A stretch of DNA of 39,249 nucleotides from positions 1-39,249 of the forward strand of contig NZ_CANRPM010000024.1 in assembly GCF_947632445.1 (NCBI RefSeq). The letters are read 5' to 3'. Both the position numbers and the translations under genes were made by a program. The DNA comes from an uncultured Bacteroides sp. (GTDB lineage: Bacteria; Bacteroidota; Bacteroidia; Bacteroidales; Bacteroidaceae). Below are positions 9,030 to 18,223 of the stretch, in pieces (position 1 is the stretch's first letter; each line of letters starts with the position of its first letter). Under the pieces are notes generated by a model. That model was not told the DNA's origin. It searched no databases and worked only from the letters and a program-made list of their open reading frames with translations.

Positions 9030-9761
9030 TTATTTCTTTCCAAATAGCTTGTTCAACAGACCCTTCTTCTTTGGTTCTGGTTCGTGCGGCCTTACTACAG
9101 ACTCATCATCATCTGCAAAAAAGTCGTTGCTTTCGACCATTGACGCACACGTACCCAGAGATGCCATTTTATCCGCCATCTTATTGTAGAACTTGCTACG
9201 GCTGCGGCATTCCTTCTTGAACATGGCACATGTCTCTTCCGCATTTGCTGAGAAGCGAAGTGAGTTCTGTATGCCAATCTCTCCGGCTACTTTCTCTACA
9301 TCTTGATCTGCGCCAATGTAAGTGAATGTCCATCCCATCTGACGGAGTTCTTCAACAAGAGATTTTATCTGGTGACCAGTCCATGTGCATGATGCATTCT
9401 CATAGCCATCAGTGATAATGGTGACAAGCACACGATCGACATGAGTCACCTTCTGTTGGAGTTCGCTGATACATGTGCCCATAGCGTCATAGAGAGCTGT
9501 ACATCCAAGTAGAGGATAATCTTCCTTAGTGATGTTGCGAGCTTCTGCAATAGGCTTCACTGAATAGATACGGTTGAGAAAGTGCTTACCGGCGCTGAAC
9601 GATGCCAGTGTAACATACTGCAGCAGTTCAGGATGTTCCTCTTGTGCCATGCGGATGGTGTCAAGGGTTTCGTTTACACCTGTGAGTGCCTGAGTGTAGA
9701 TGGTTTTCATTGACCCTGATGCGTCAAGAATAATGAGATTAAAAATCTTTGAAGTTTCCAT
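9030..9761 (-). CDS. TerY-like von Willebrand factor A domain protein
   Basis: A 243-aa cytoplasmic vWA protein. The metal-ion-dependent adhesion site is complete: DASGS (D13, S15, S17), the Thr of GCTALYDAM (T88) and the Asp of TIITDGYENA (D118). The size and fold order match TerY-type stand-alone vWA proteins, which act as scaffolds in Ter-linked stress or conflict systems with TerB, kinases, phosphatases or chaperones. After the domain comes an acidic linker and a basic amphipathic tail, KKKGLLNKLFGKK. It is the first gene of an operon with the 423-aa protein and has a clear -7 box upstream. Its ligand is unknown. An IS256-type remnant begins about 110 bp upstream. Confidence 0.88.
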   Translation of the reverse strand: METSKIFNLIILDASGSMKTIYTQALTGVNETLDTIRMAQEEHPELLQYVTLASFSAGKHFLNRIYSVKPIAEARNITKEDYPLLGCTALYDAMGTCISELQQKVTHVDRVLVTIITDGYENASCTWTGHQIKSLVEELRQMGWTFTYIGADQDVEKVAGEIGIQNSLRFSANAEETCAMFKKECRSRSKFYNKMADKMASLGTCASMVESNDFFADDDESVVRPHEPEPKKKGLLNKLFGKK

Positions 9762-9804
9762 ACTTTTAAATTTAAAATGTTGAACTTTTTGTTGTTTGAC
9801 GATG

Positions 9805-9812
9805 CAAAGTTA
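9805..9812 (-). promoter_or_regulatory. -7 promoter element of the vWA operon
   Basis: TAACTTTG on the minus strand matches TAnnTTTG, 43 bp upstream of the vWA ATG. A TTG lies about 20 bp further upstream in a suitable position for the -33 element. Confidence 0.6.
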
Positions 9813-9871
9813 CACTGCTTTCACCACCACATCAAGAAAAAACATTTTGCAAGTCTTGCAAAACAGAATCC

Positions 9872-10206
9872 TCACGCATCTCTTCCTCTATATCGGAACC
9901 GCTCACTCCTTTTCCGGGAATTGCCGGTGTTGTTTCCTGCAATCGAATTCTTCCCATAACCCAAACGGGCGTCCATTTCTTCTTCAAGCATCTTCTCCAA
10001 TAACAAGACAGGCAACTGATTCAGAAACTTGCTCACATCGGCTTCTGTCTTGAACCGGGTAAGGAGCTCCTCGTTCAACATCTCATCGGCACTACTTGAT
10101 TCCTTTCTTTCATAAGCTCTTCATTTTGCAAATCTATAAAATAAAAAAATACGGAACTCTAAACTGAATCCCGTATTTCCCATTTACACAAAACTTGGAT
10201 AGTGCC
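9872..10206 (-). mobile_element. IS256-family insertion sequence remnant (one end plus transposase N-terminus)
   Basis: The right edge is an IS end that reads GGCACTATCCAA inward on the minus strand (10206-10195). After a leader there is a 69-aa ORF (10081-9872) that resembles the N-terminus of IS256/mutator transposases: LLEKMLEEEMDARLGYGKN followed by GNNTGNSRKRS. The protein then goes out of frame and stops. The rest of the transposase and the other IS end are missing, so the copy cannot move. A second copy of the same end lies at 38902 in the opposite orientation. This copy interrupts a trlF gene on its right side. Confidence 0.8.
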
Positions 10207-10419
10207 TCATAATATAATTTGAGAACTCTGATTTGGCAACCTCCTTTTTCAAAGAAATGCCAGTTTTTGAATTATCGGTAATAGCCACCACTGAAACTCA
10301 ATTGCTAACAAGCTCGTTAACAATTTCTTTTTACAGTAATTGTTTTATCTTTATAATCATATGATGCTGGAGTATGAAGATGTAAATCCCATATCCTCTC
10401 ATTCTGAACCTTTATTCAT
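10207..10419 (-). pseudogene. N-terminal remnant of a TrlF-family PHP-domain/AAA-like ATPase gene, cut by the IS
   Basis: In broken frames, the minus strand from an ATG at 10419 reads MNKGSE, then WDLHLHTPASYDYKDK, the PHP-domain opening of TrlF proteins (a metal-dependent phosphoesterase fused to a large ATPase). Later come NELVSN, an in-frame TGA, and VSVVAITDNSKTGISLKKE, the next conserved PHP stretch. At least one frameshift and the stop codon inactivate it, and the IS end at 10206 removes everything downstream. It lies 58 bp after the hsdR stop codon on the same strand, consistent with a former last cistron of the restriction-modification operon. Family assignment rests on the HxH-type motif and the ITD box. 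Confidence 0.6.
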
Positions 10420-10477
10420 TTTGATATAGTCGTTATTGTTAATAATTAAAGAAGTAGTACTTTTTGCTTCCAATATG

Positions 10478-13400
10478 CTATTTTATTATCCTAATCTTGA
10501 AATCTTCAAGGAACATTTCTTTGTTCTCCTCGATTAATTTCTTCACCTTAACCTCTTCTGTCTGGCGAATGAAGCGGCGAACCAATTTACTATACTCCTT
10601 TTCTATTTCATCGCGCGTGAAGTTGGTGCTGCGCAGCATCGCCATAAACTTTCCTTCCGATTGCAGGAATTCATAGAATTCGTTTGTCTTGGTAAAATAG
10701 AATTGCATCTCCTGCTCGCGTTCCTCTTCCGTTGCATTCAGTCGGGCAAGCATCTCAAATATTGATACCAGCCTGCTGCCAGAACCTCCAGTGCCCTGTT
10801 CCTTTTTAGGCTTGGCTGGTTCATCTTCCGGCTCTTTCGGAGATTCAATCTCCACTTCGTCGCTTACGAGTAAACCTATCTCTCCATCAAAAGTGGTTTG
10901 GATTGCACCTATGGGGTCTTGCGGCTCAAACAATGAGCGATAAATATTGCAATACCGCTGCCAAAAATCTATAAACACAGCTTCTGTATATTTTACATCC
11001 AGTTCAATAACACCTTGTAATAATACCAGTAGAGAATTATAACGACCTATGGACTTGCGTAAAGCTTTTGCAGGGTCATCATTATTTGTTGAATTAGCTT
11101 CTTCATTACCGGCACTAAGTTCTTGCGTATATTGTGTATGAGCGTCAATCATATTTTTCACCCACGCACGAATATCCGCATCCATATCAAGACATAGCAC
11201 TGCATTAGCCTCTTCATTATTGATAGACTGGCGATAGCGGTCAAACCATTTAAGATATATCGGTTGTGTCAATAAACCGCGATACAACTCCTGAATAATA
11301 GCCTTTTCACGAAGCGGATCAAAATCCGTGATAACCATGCCACAAAACTTAGCAAAAGCCTCGCGAATATTCTTTTCATTGACATTACCGAACGAAAAAT
11401 CTATTATGTGGCAATCTTCTTTGTATTTCGTGGTACGATTTACACGCGAAATCGTCTGAATGGCATTGATATCTCGAATTTCTTTGTCAAGGAACAACGT
11501 ATGCAATTTAGGCTCATCAAAGCCGGTCTGTAATTTATCCACAACGATGATAAGGCCGTTTTTAGCGGTTTTAAAATTATCAATCACCTTATCTTCTGCT
11601 GTGCCATTGTTCATTGACGAACATTTCTCATATTTTTGATTATCAGAATATACAATGGCTACAGGTGCATCTGCATATTTTGCAAAAACACCGGATGCTG
11701 TCTTTTCCGACATCAAACGACGAATAATTTTGCAATATTGTATGGCAATAGGTATCGAGTTGACAGCAAACATAGCTTTTCCCGTTCCTCGAATTTTCCC
11801 ATATACCAGAGAAAGCAGACGATTAACAACAAATTCGGCGATAGCCGTCATACGGTCTGTATTCTCATATATTTGCTTTTTTGCAAAAGAAATGTGCTCA
11901 ACTTGTCCTGAATTCATGGCTTCAGTTACCGCCTGCAATACACCATTCGGAAGTTCAAAGTACATTTTCGCAGGTACGGGAATAATATGTTTTGTCGGGT
12001 CAAGAATATAACCGTCAGCAATCGCTTCTTTCATCGTATAAGCGTCAAAGGGGCGCCAAAGTTGATTAAAATTGGTACTTCTATGAAATTCTCCAAAACG
12101 AGCTAATACTCGGTCGCTGGGAGTAGCAGTAAAACCAACTATCAGATTCTTCTTTGCCGAGCCTTTGGTAAGGAATCCGCCGTCTTCATCAAAGATATCT
12201 TGAAGTTCATCGAATGCGGAATACATTTCCTGATGAACATTGTCTGTATTTGAGCGATGAATTTCATCTATGAGAAATGCAACGCGCATATTCTTGAAAT
12301 CCTCACCGGCCTTTTCAATAGCTTTTTTAAGTTCCCAGAATTTCTGAATATTCACGACGATAATGCGGCGTTTGTCGTTCAATGCCTTGATAAAGGTGTC
12401 TTGGTCGGTTGCTTCCACGAACATTGCTTTATCAATGTTCATATTAAGCATCATTGAATCAAGCTGGTCGCGCAGTTGCAAACGATCCACGACAAGTAAA
12501 ATCTTGTTATAGACCCATTCTCCTTTGTAGCGCAGGTCTTTGAGTTGCAATGCTGTCCAGCCGATAATATTACTTTTCCCGAATCCGGCGGCATATTGCA
12601 ATAAAAGCGAATAGACATATTTGTTGTTGCAGTAGCTGTCTCTCTCGGCAATCACACGTTCGATTAAATCCTGCTGGGCATTGAGCATCTCCAAATCAGC
12701 CCGCAGGCGGTTGATGAAATACGCTGGTTCGCTTTCATGGTCAAGAAATTCCTGTACACGATCCATAATACGGTCGCATCCAAATTTCTGCTTCGGACGC
12801 GGACATATCAGACGACCCGATTTATCCTTGTACTCTTTCTTTTGTACCTTATGACCATTTTCTGTTACGGTTATCGTTTTATAGGTATAAGCCATAAAGT
12901 TATAGTAGAGAATTTCTTTTTCAATCATTTTCTTGGAGTACAACGAACGCATCGCCTCCTCGAAGTACGTCTCGGATCCGGTTGGTTGCTCCAATTGTTT
13001 TATTGGCAACGGCTTAAATGTTTTTTCTACTATCGGGCGGAATGAAGAAATCGAGAATGTATTGTCTTGGAAACCCCGTTTTGCTTCATCAAAGAATTGC
13101 CCCGGATCCCGTAATATATAAGTATCTGTAATATCTGTGGTTACGAGATGGAGGGATTTCTCGAACGGACGGAGCATACGTCGGCGAAGTGTTTGCGAAA
13201 CATCATTGCCATTGGCAATTTTAGTATATTCCCACACGGCCTCGAGGTAATCTGTTATTATTTTGTTCCGACCGTTTGTTTTGGCTGTCTGATTGGTGAA
13301 ATTACTCTTCAATTCAGCATAACCAAGAAAAATTCCGTTGACAAAAAACGATATATCTGGTCGAAACGCAAATATCTTTTTGCCGTCGTAATGGAACGAA

Positions 13401-13801
13401 TAGGTCATTTCTTCAACTGCTGCGAATATGTTTTTCTTGAAATCTTCATCGCCACTCAACTCTGTACCGCTGACATAGATGAGTTGCAGCGTTTCTCCCT
13501 CGAATGTAATTGTACGATTCTTATTCAAGAAGATTGCGACATTGGCACTCGCCTCGATCTTCTCGCGTATCATATTCATAACAGCGCGAAGCAACTTCTG
13601 TTCATCGTAATTATATTCACTCTTTTTGAGCAGATTGTTCCATGCTTTGCGCGAATTATCCTTTATAAATTCGTGTAGATTGGCAGGAATAAAGAGATCT
13701 GACGAAACGGCATTATTTTTCACCTCGCGGAATCCTATACCATCTGCACGGCGACAGAAGAAGTCCATTACATATTCACTTTGCAACTCAAGTTCGGTCA
13801 T
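10478..13801 (-). CDS. hsdR: Type I restriction endonuclease R subunit
   Basis: A 1107-aa HsdR, the motor and nuclease of a type I restriction-modification complex. The N-terminal nuclease domain has the PD-(D/E)xK set RPDI...AELK (D149, E163, K165). The SF2 translocase follows with Walker A GFGKSN (residues 406-411), DEIH box (512-515) and motif III GFTATP. Further motifs include VDKLQTGFDEPKLHTLFLDK and QTISRVNR. The C-terminal part, with a charged linker rich in Glu/Lys/Pro, should dock the enzyme to HsdM/HsdS. All catalytic motifs look intact. It is the fifth gene of the operon, 92 bp after the AlbA_2 gene. Confidence 0.96.
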   Translation of the reverse strand: MTELELQSEYVMDFFCRRADGIGFREVKNNAVSSDLFIPANLHEFIKDNSRKAWNNLLKKSEYNYDEQKLLRAVMNMIREKIEASANVAIFLNKNRTITFEGETLQLIYVSGTELSGDEDFKKNIFAAVEEMTYSFHYDGKKIFAFRPDISFFVNGIFLGYAELKSNFTNQTAKTNGRNKIITDYLEAVWEYTKIANGNDVSQTLRRRMLRPFEKSLHLVTTDITDTYILRDPGQFFDEAKRGFQDNTFSISSFRPIVEKTFKPLPIKQLEQPTGSETYFEEAMRSLYSKKMIEKEILYYNFMAYTYKTITVTENGHKVQKKEYKDKSGRLICPRPKQKFGCDRIMDRVQEFLDHESEPAYFINRLRADLEMLNAQQDLIERVIAERDSYCNNKYVYSLLLQYAAGFGKSNIIGWTALQLKDLRYKGEWVYNKILLVVDRLQLRDQLDSMMLNMNIDKAMFVEATDQDTFIKALNDKRRIIVVNIQKFWELKKAIEKAGEDFKNMRVAFLIDEIHRSNTDNVHQEMYSAFDELQDIFDEDGGFLTKGSAKKNLIVGFTATPSDRVLARFGEFHRSTNFNQLWRPFDAYTMKEAIADGYILDPTKHIIPVPAKMYFELPNGVLQAVTEAMNSGQVEHISFAKKQIYENTDRMTAIAEFVVNRLLSLVYGKIRGTGKAMFAVNSIPIAIQYCKIIRRLMSEKTASGVFAKYADAPVAIVYSDNQKYEKCSSMNNGTAEDKVIDNFKTAKNGLIIVVDKLQTGFDEPKLHTLFLDKEIRDINAIQTISRVNRTTKYKEDCHIIDFSFGNVNEKNIREAFAKFCGMVITDFDPLREKAIIQELYRGLLTQPIYLKWFDRYRQSINNEEANAVLCLDMDADIRAWVKNMIDAHTQYTQELSAGNEEANSTNNDDPAKALRKSIGRYNSLLVLLQGVIELDVKYTEAVFIDFWQRYCNIYRSLFEPQDPIGAIQTTFDGEIGLLVSDEVEIESPKEPEDEPAKPKKEQGTGGSGSRLVSIFEMLARLNATEEEREQEMQFYFTKTNEFYEFLQSEGKFMAMLRSTNFTRDEIEKEYSKLVRRFIRQTEEVKVKKLIEENKEMFLEDFKIRIIK

Positions 13802-13893
13802 ATTTAGTAGCTTTTTTAGATCGGTGATTTTCTATGCAAATAAAACTCTTATAAATATTATATAAACATTAGACCAATATCCAACAGAATAAC

Positions 13894-15330
13894 TTATTCA
13901 TTGAGAATGATCCATCTACCACTCGAACGACCACCTTCCCGTCTTATAACTCCAATGTCTTTAAGTTTCTTCATACGACGATATAACGGAGTTTGGGAGA
14001 TATTAAGCTGTACCATTAGTTCATTATAAGTAATATTCGGATTTTGTCTGATTAAATTCAATACCTCTTTCAACTCTTTTTTCATCTCTTTCTTCTCACC
14101 TTTCTTCTCACCTTTCTTCTCACCTTTTATCGCATGAGCAGAAAGGTGTTCTATAACAAGAAATGCAGTCCCCAGATTAAGTATGAATTCAGCCTTACCA
14201 TTGCCATTAGCTTTTAGTTCATCTTGAACAGCTTGTACGCCACGGCTATATCGGTTAACAAAACCAAGTACTTTCATGCCTTCTGCAACGACACCGTTAC
14301 GATAGTCATTAACATATGGAAAATTATCCGGGGTAGCTTTCCCATAAAGACCTCCGGGATTCATTATTTCAATACGGTCGTCGTATTGATAAAACTGTAC
14401 AGGACCGTGTCCCTCGTAGTCTCGGTGACAAATAGCGTTCATTAGAAGTTCTCGAGTTGCCCAATGTGGATAATCAACCCGTAACTCTTCTCGCAATGCC
14501 GATACAAATACAGGTTTTCTGTTCGTAATTGACGCATCAACAAATGTATCCAGCTGGGACAGCACTTTCACAAGATTACCCGAAAATTTATATTCGCTCT
14601 TTACCTTACAGGCACGATTCTGCCCATCAAATCGCACATATTGCACATAACATCCGGGCATAAATCGTTCGGGATTCACGCCAAACATTATAATGCCTGC
14701 ATATGTCGGGCTGTTAAATTTCGTATTGAAATACCCCAAAGCCTGCATCTGTTGTTCAACAGTTCGTTTGTCAGTCCTCAAAACATCCTCCGGAAATGCT
14801 AACGGCAAATAAATCTGCTTAAATGCAGCTATATCAATATCTTCAATCGTGGCATCAATGCACGGAAGGGCATCAAATGTCAGCATCCTGCTGGTACGTT
14901 TCTCCAACAGTCGTTTTTCATCTGCTTCACTGGCAATACACTTGCGCGGGCCATTGCGAATCCAGATGCGACCTTCATATCTTACAGGAGTAAATTCGCA
15001 GGGTTGAACCGTTACCACGGCTACAGCACCTTCGGATAAAGAGACCTTTTCTACGGTCATACTAACTTGCGGTTGCAATTTCCCATCTGTTTTTATTCCT
15101 CCCAAATTTTGCAACAACTGGTCGGTAATATTCACTTTCCCACTTACATTTCCTGTTTTATCATCTGCACCGATGATGAGATATCCGGGTAAATTATGGT
15201 TGGGCAAATCATTGGCAAACGCACAGATTGCTTGTCCAAACTTATCTGTATTTGTTGTCGATATAGTACGCTCTACACGATCACTTTCTATATCCGACAA
15301 AAGAGTCTTTACTTCTTCCGGTGTCAACAT
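13894..15330 (-). CDS. AlbA_2 (Schlafen-like) domain protein with C-terminal winged helix, inside the hsd operon
   Basis: A 478-aa protein. The N-terminal AlbA_2/Schlafen-type domain (about 15-130) shows ESDRVERT, FGQAICAFAND and GYLIIGADD. A middle region with the RecG-like ATP-binding-fold signature NAICHRDYEGHGPVQFYQYD and IEIMNPGGLYG follows, and a C-terminal winged helix (about 420-478) with ITYNELMVQLNISQTPLYRR. Such proteins are often found as extra genes in type I restriction loci, where they may regulate or add an effector; the biochemical function is unclear. I use the ATG at 15330, which lies 2 bp after the hsdS stop, rather than a longer frame that runs into hsdS. A tandem KKGE repeat at 402-413 comes from a 12-bp DNA repeat. 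Confidence 0.87.
   Translation of the reverse strand: MLTPEEVKTLLSDIESDRVERTISTTNTDKFGQAICAFANDLPNHNLPGYLIIGADDKTGNVSGKVNITDQLLQNLGGIKTDGKLQPQVSMTVEKVSLSEGAVAVVTVQPCEFTPVRYEGRIWIRNGPRKCIASEADEKRLLEKRTSRMLTFDALPCIDATIEDIDIAAFKQIYLPLAFPEDVLRTDKRTVEQQMQALGYFNTKFNSPTYAGIIMFGVNPERFMPGCYVQYVRFDGQNRACKVKSEYKFSGNLVKVLSQLDTFVDASITNRKPVFVSALREELRVDYPHWATRELLMNAICHRDYEGHGPVQFYQYDDRIEIMNPGGLYGKATPDNFPYVNDYRNGVVAEGMKVLGFVNRYSRGVQAVQDELKANGNGKAEFILNLGTAFLVIEHLSAHAIKGEKKGEKKGEKKEMKKELKEVLNLIRQNPNITYNELMVQLNISQTPLYRRMKKLKDIGVIRREGGRSSGRWIILNE
14092..14127 (-). repeat. Three 12-bp in-frame tandem repeats inside the AlbA_2 gene
   Basis: The unit cttctcaccttt (plus strand) occurs three times without a mismatch and encodes KGEK-type repeats in the linker before the winged helix. 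A degraded fourth copy precedes it. Units are a multiple of three, so gain or loss changes linker length without shifting frame. Confidence 0.93.
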
Positions 15331-15332
15331 AA

Positions 15333-16550
15333 TTATATAGTATTTATGGCACGTTTGCCGGTTACTACTTCGTTTATCAGCGAGCGTTTCAATTCTTTCA
15401 AACACTCTATTTGGTTGTTAATCTTTCCAACTATCGCATCAATCTTGGCGCATTTTTCATCTAAATATACAACAATTTCTTTCTGTTCATTTTCTGGCGG
15501 AATGGGGATCTCAAAATAACGGAGTTCATTAAACGAAAGAGTTAGTCTAATGCCTTTTCCCATTCCGTGAAAGAATTTACGATAATCAAATGCTTTAAAA
15601 AGATAATTAAAATAGTCAGTGTTAGCATTGTTATGCGGTCTTAGGACAACATATGCAGATGTTATTATACCATTATATGGCACTTTACCGACTCGCATTG
15701 ATTTAAGGTCATAATTGAGGTTAAGTCCATTTATAATTATATCATTTTGCTCTACGATAATATATTTCTCGTAAACATCATGATATTCTTCAGCATCAAG
15801 ATGTTCATCCTTAAGCACTATTGTACCCATGAAAAATTTGAACGCGTGTTTATAGGAAAACTCCCTGTTATAAAGTGTTTTACTATGAAATGTTTTTTCT
15901 ATACGCTCAAATCCCCAATTCGACGGAATATCTCCAATCCAATTATTACCAGATGGTTTTAATGAAACATTCGGATCCAATCCACGGGTGACGGCGCGGT
16001 TGATTAAGGAGCGACGAAGTCGGCTATAAGCATCGGCTTTGCGCTCCAATAACTCGATTTTCCGCCTAATCTTATCACACTCCTTATCCAAATAAGCCGC
16101 GATAGCCTCCTGCTCATCTATAATTGGCATATTAAATTCAAAGGTTGATACGGTGCGAGGGTTTATACGTTTTAATCCACCGACACCACACATTGATGCG
16201 CATCCTATGTTATAGAATTGATTTGAACATATTAAATAAAACACATATCGTAATGATACATTAGATTTAAGACGGAGTACATTTATTTCAGAAGACCCAA
16301 ACCCTATACCATTTGTAAGGTTCTGTGCAATTGCAATATTCTGATTTTCAAAGCATGGAGTTACTTTCGCAAATAAAATATCATTGTTACTAAAAAATGT
16401 ATATTTACCATTTGCTTCCGAAAACAATATTGTTGTGGGATTAAGAGAATCATACCGTAAGCATTCCATTGGAGCGAATGAAACCAATTTATCTCCCAAA
16501 TAAGGACCTATGTAAGTAGGATTGATGTATGCAATATCTTTTAGTCTCAT
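15333..16550 (-). CDS. hsdS: Type I restriction-modification specificity subunit S
   Basis: A 405-aa HsdS with two target-recognition domains (about 1-145 and 190-350). Each is followed by a conserved helical spacer: AYLDKECDKIRRKIELLERK (about 150-170) and VYLDEKCAKIDAIVGKINNQ (about 362-382), and each spacer ends in a LRRSLIN/LKRSLIN segment. This two-fold layout sets a bipartite DNA target. The recognition sequence cannot be read from the protein. The start codon overlaps the hsdM stop by 4 bp, so translation is coupled. Confidence 0.94.
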   Translation of the reverse strand: MRLKDIAYINPTYIGPYLGDKLVSFAPMECLRYDSLNPTTILFSEANGKYTFFSNNDILFAKVTPCFENQNIAIAQNLTNGIGFGSSEINVLRLKSNVSLRYVFYLICSNQFYNIGCASMCGVGGLKRINPRTVSTFEFNMPIIDEQEAIAAYLDKECDKIRRKIELLERKADAYSRLRRSLINRAVTRGLDPNVSLKPSGNNWIGDIPSNWGFERIEKTFHSKTLYNREFSYKHAFKFFMGTIVLKDEHLDAEEYHDVYEKYIIVEQNDIIINGLNLNYDLKSMRVGKVPYNGIITSAYVVLRPHNNANTDYFNYLFKAFDYRKFFHGMGKGIRLTLSFNELRYFEIPIPPENEQKEIVVYLDEKCAKIDAIVGKINNQIECLKELKRSLINEVVTGKRAINTI

Positions 16551-18223
16551 AATTCTAACTCCTTTCCCAAATTTGCTATCGCCTTGTCAATCTCAGAAAT
16601 TTCGGCAAGAATATCTTCAACAGGTTCAACAGTTTCAGGGATATAAAATTCTTTGTTGAAATTGATTTCGACACCTACAATATTATCCAGTTTTTTGAAA
16701 GGTTTGACGATATAGCGAGCAAGAAAAGCATCGATATCAGCAATGTTACTCTCGGGCGAGGGATTGTATGGGATAATTTCAAAATCGTTGTATTTTCCTT
16801 TGGGATAATCGGGATCAGTAAGTTGGATTTTCTGTCTGTTGAAATAGAAATGCCATTTGTCATACACCTTGGCAATGTCGCAATCTTTGAACTCGACCAA
16901 TGCGCGGATGATAGCGGCACGATGCTCGGCATTCATTTCCTTGCGTTTCGAACCCTTGTTCTTCTTCAAAGGTTGCCATAAGTCGGAAGCATTGATAAGG
17001 ATTAATTTATCCTTGCGCTCTGCCGATTTATTCTTGTTCAGAATCCACAGATAGGTAACGATGCCCGTATTGAAAAACTCATCGGACGGCATCTGAATAA
17101 TGGCCTCGACCCAATCGTTGTCGAAAAGATATTTGCGGATATTGCTCTCGCCACTGCCGGCATCACCGCTGAACAAAGATGAACCGTTATTGACTTCTAC
17201 AACGAGGCCTTTATCTTCGTGCAAATGCCAAGCGTTGTGTTGCAAGAAAAGGAGTTGTCCGTCGCTAACGGTAGGCAGAAATGCGAATTGGCCCGTCTGG
17301 TCGTCGCGAATTTCTTTTTCATAACCTTTCCACGGTATTCCGTAAGGAGGGTTGGCTACGACCACATCAAATTCTTTGCCTTTGAAAGGCAACGAAGTAA
17401 GGGTGTTGCCATATTTTATTTCGGTGTTTTCGCGGAACAACGATTCAATCTTCGCCAGTGCATAAAGCGCATCATTCCAGTCGCAACCCTTAGCAGCTAT
17501 ATACTTATAACCGGCCTCCTCGCGCAAGCGGTCAACAACACCGAACAGCAGATTGGCTCCACCACAGGTGGGGTCGTAGATATGAACGAAATCATCCGTA
17601 GATATGTCAATCTTTGCCGCAACGATTTCGGCAATTAGCGAAATAATATCCTCGGGCGTATATTGTTCTCCGGCAGTCTCCGCCGATATATCTGCCCACT
17701 TGCGTTTGATATGCTCTTCGAGTGTGGTTATATCTGAATTATTGTATGGCGAGAGGTCAATTTGCGCCCACTTGGTGATATACTGCATAAGGATACCTTT
17801 CTTCCGCAGTTCGGCAACCATACCGTCCAGATTGAGGTATTTGCTGTCGTCCGTACCACGCTCAATACCAAGTAACTCTTTAAGCGTTCCGTCAAATCCT
17901 GCCAGATAGTTTCTGAAATCCTGCTCGAAAGTCTTGTCATTATTGCAAATATCGGAGAGCGTCTTGCCTTGACGCACGATAAAATCATTATAACCACACT
18001 CGTGTTCGCGAAAGACTTCAATAAATTCTTCCAGATTGTTTTCTCGTGTTAATCCTTCGGACTTCTCAATATCCGCCATTTCGTTCTTCATACGCCCTTC
18101 GAGCATAATGAGTGCAAAGAACGGCATCATGTAATCAGGAAACTTGCTTTGCTTGATCCCCGAAGAAATAAGCAGGTCTGCACACGACCATATATCAGAC
18201 TCGTATGATAATATGTCTCTCAT
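16547..18223 (-). CDS. hsdM: Type I restriction-modification methyltransferase subunit M
   Basis: A 558-aa N6-adenine methyltransferase subunit. The N-terminal helical domain (about 1-170) precedes the catalytic domain. Motif I is DPTCGGANLL (217-226, S-adenosylmethionine binding) and motif IV is NPPYGIPW (291-298, catalytic). The C-terminal helices (DNIVGVEINFNKEFYIPE, then LAEISEIDKAIANLGKEL) should contact HsdS. The gene overlaps both the upstream XRE gene and the downstream hsdS by 4 bp, so subunit production is tightly coupled. Confidence 0.95.
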   Translation of the reverse strand: MRDILSYESDIWSCADLLISSGIKQSKFPDYMMPFFALIMLEGRMKNEMADIEKSEGLTRENNLEEFIEVFREHECGYNDFIVRQGKTLSDICNNDKTFEQDFRNYLAGFDGTLKELLGIERGTDDSKYLNLDGMVAELRKKGILMQYITKWAQIDLSPYNNSDITTLEEHIKRKWADISAETAGEQYTPEDIISLIAEIVAAKIDISTDDFVHIYDPTCGGANLLFGVVDRLREEAGYKYIAAKGCDWNDALYALAKIESLFRENTEIKYGNTLTSLPFKGKEFDVVVANPPYGIPWKGYEKEIRDDQTGQFAFLPTVSDGQLLFLQHNAWHLHEDKGLVVEVNNGSSLFSGDAGSGESNIRKYLFDNDWVEAIIQMPSDEFFNTGIVTYLWILNKNKSAERKDKLILINASDLWQPLKKNKGSKRKEMNAEHRAAIIRALVEFKDCDIAKVYDKWHFYFNRQKIQLTDPDYPKGKYNDFEIIPYNPSPESNIADIDAFLARYIVKPFKKLDNIVGVEINFNKEFYIPETVEPVEDILAEISEIDKAIANLGKELEL

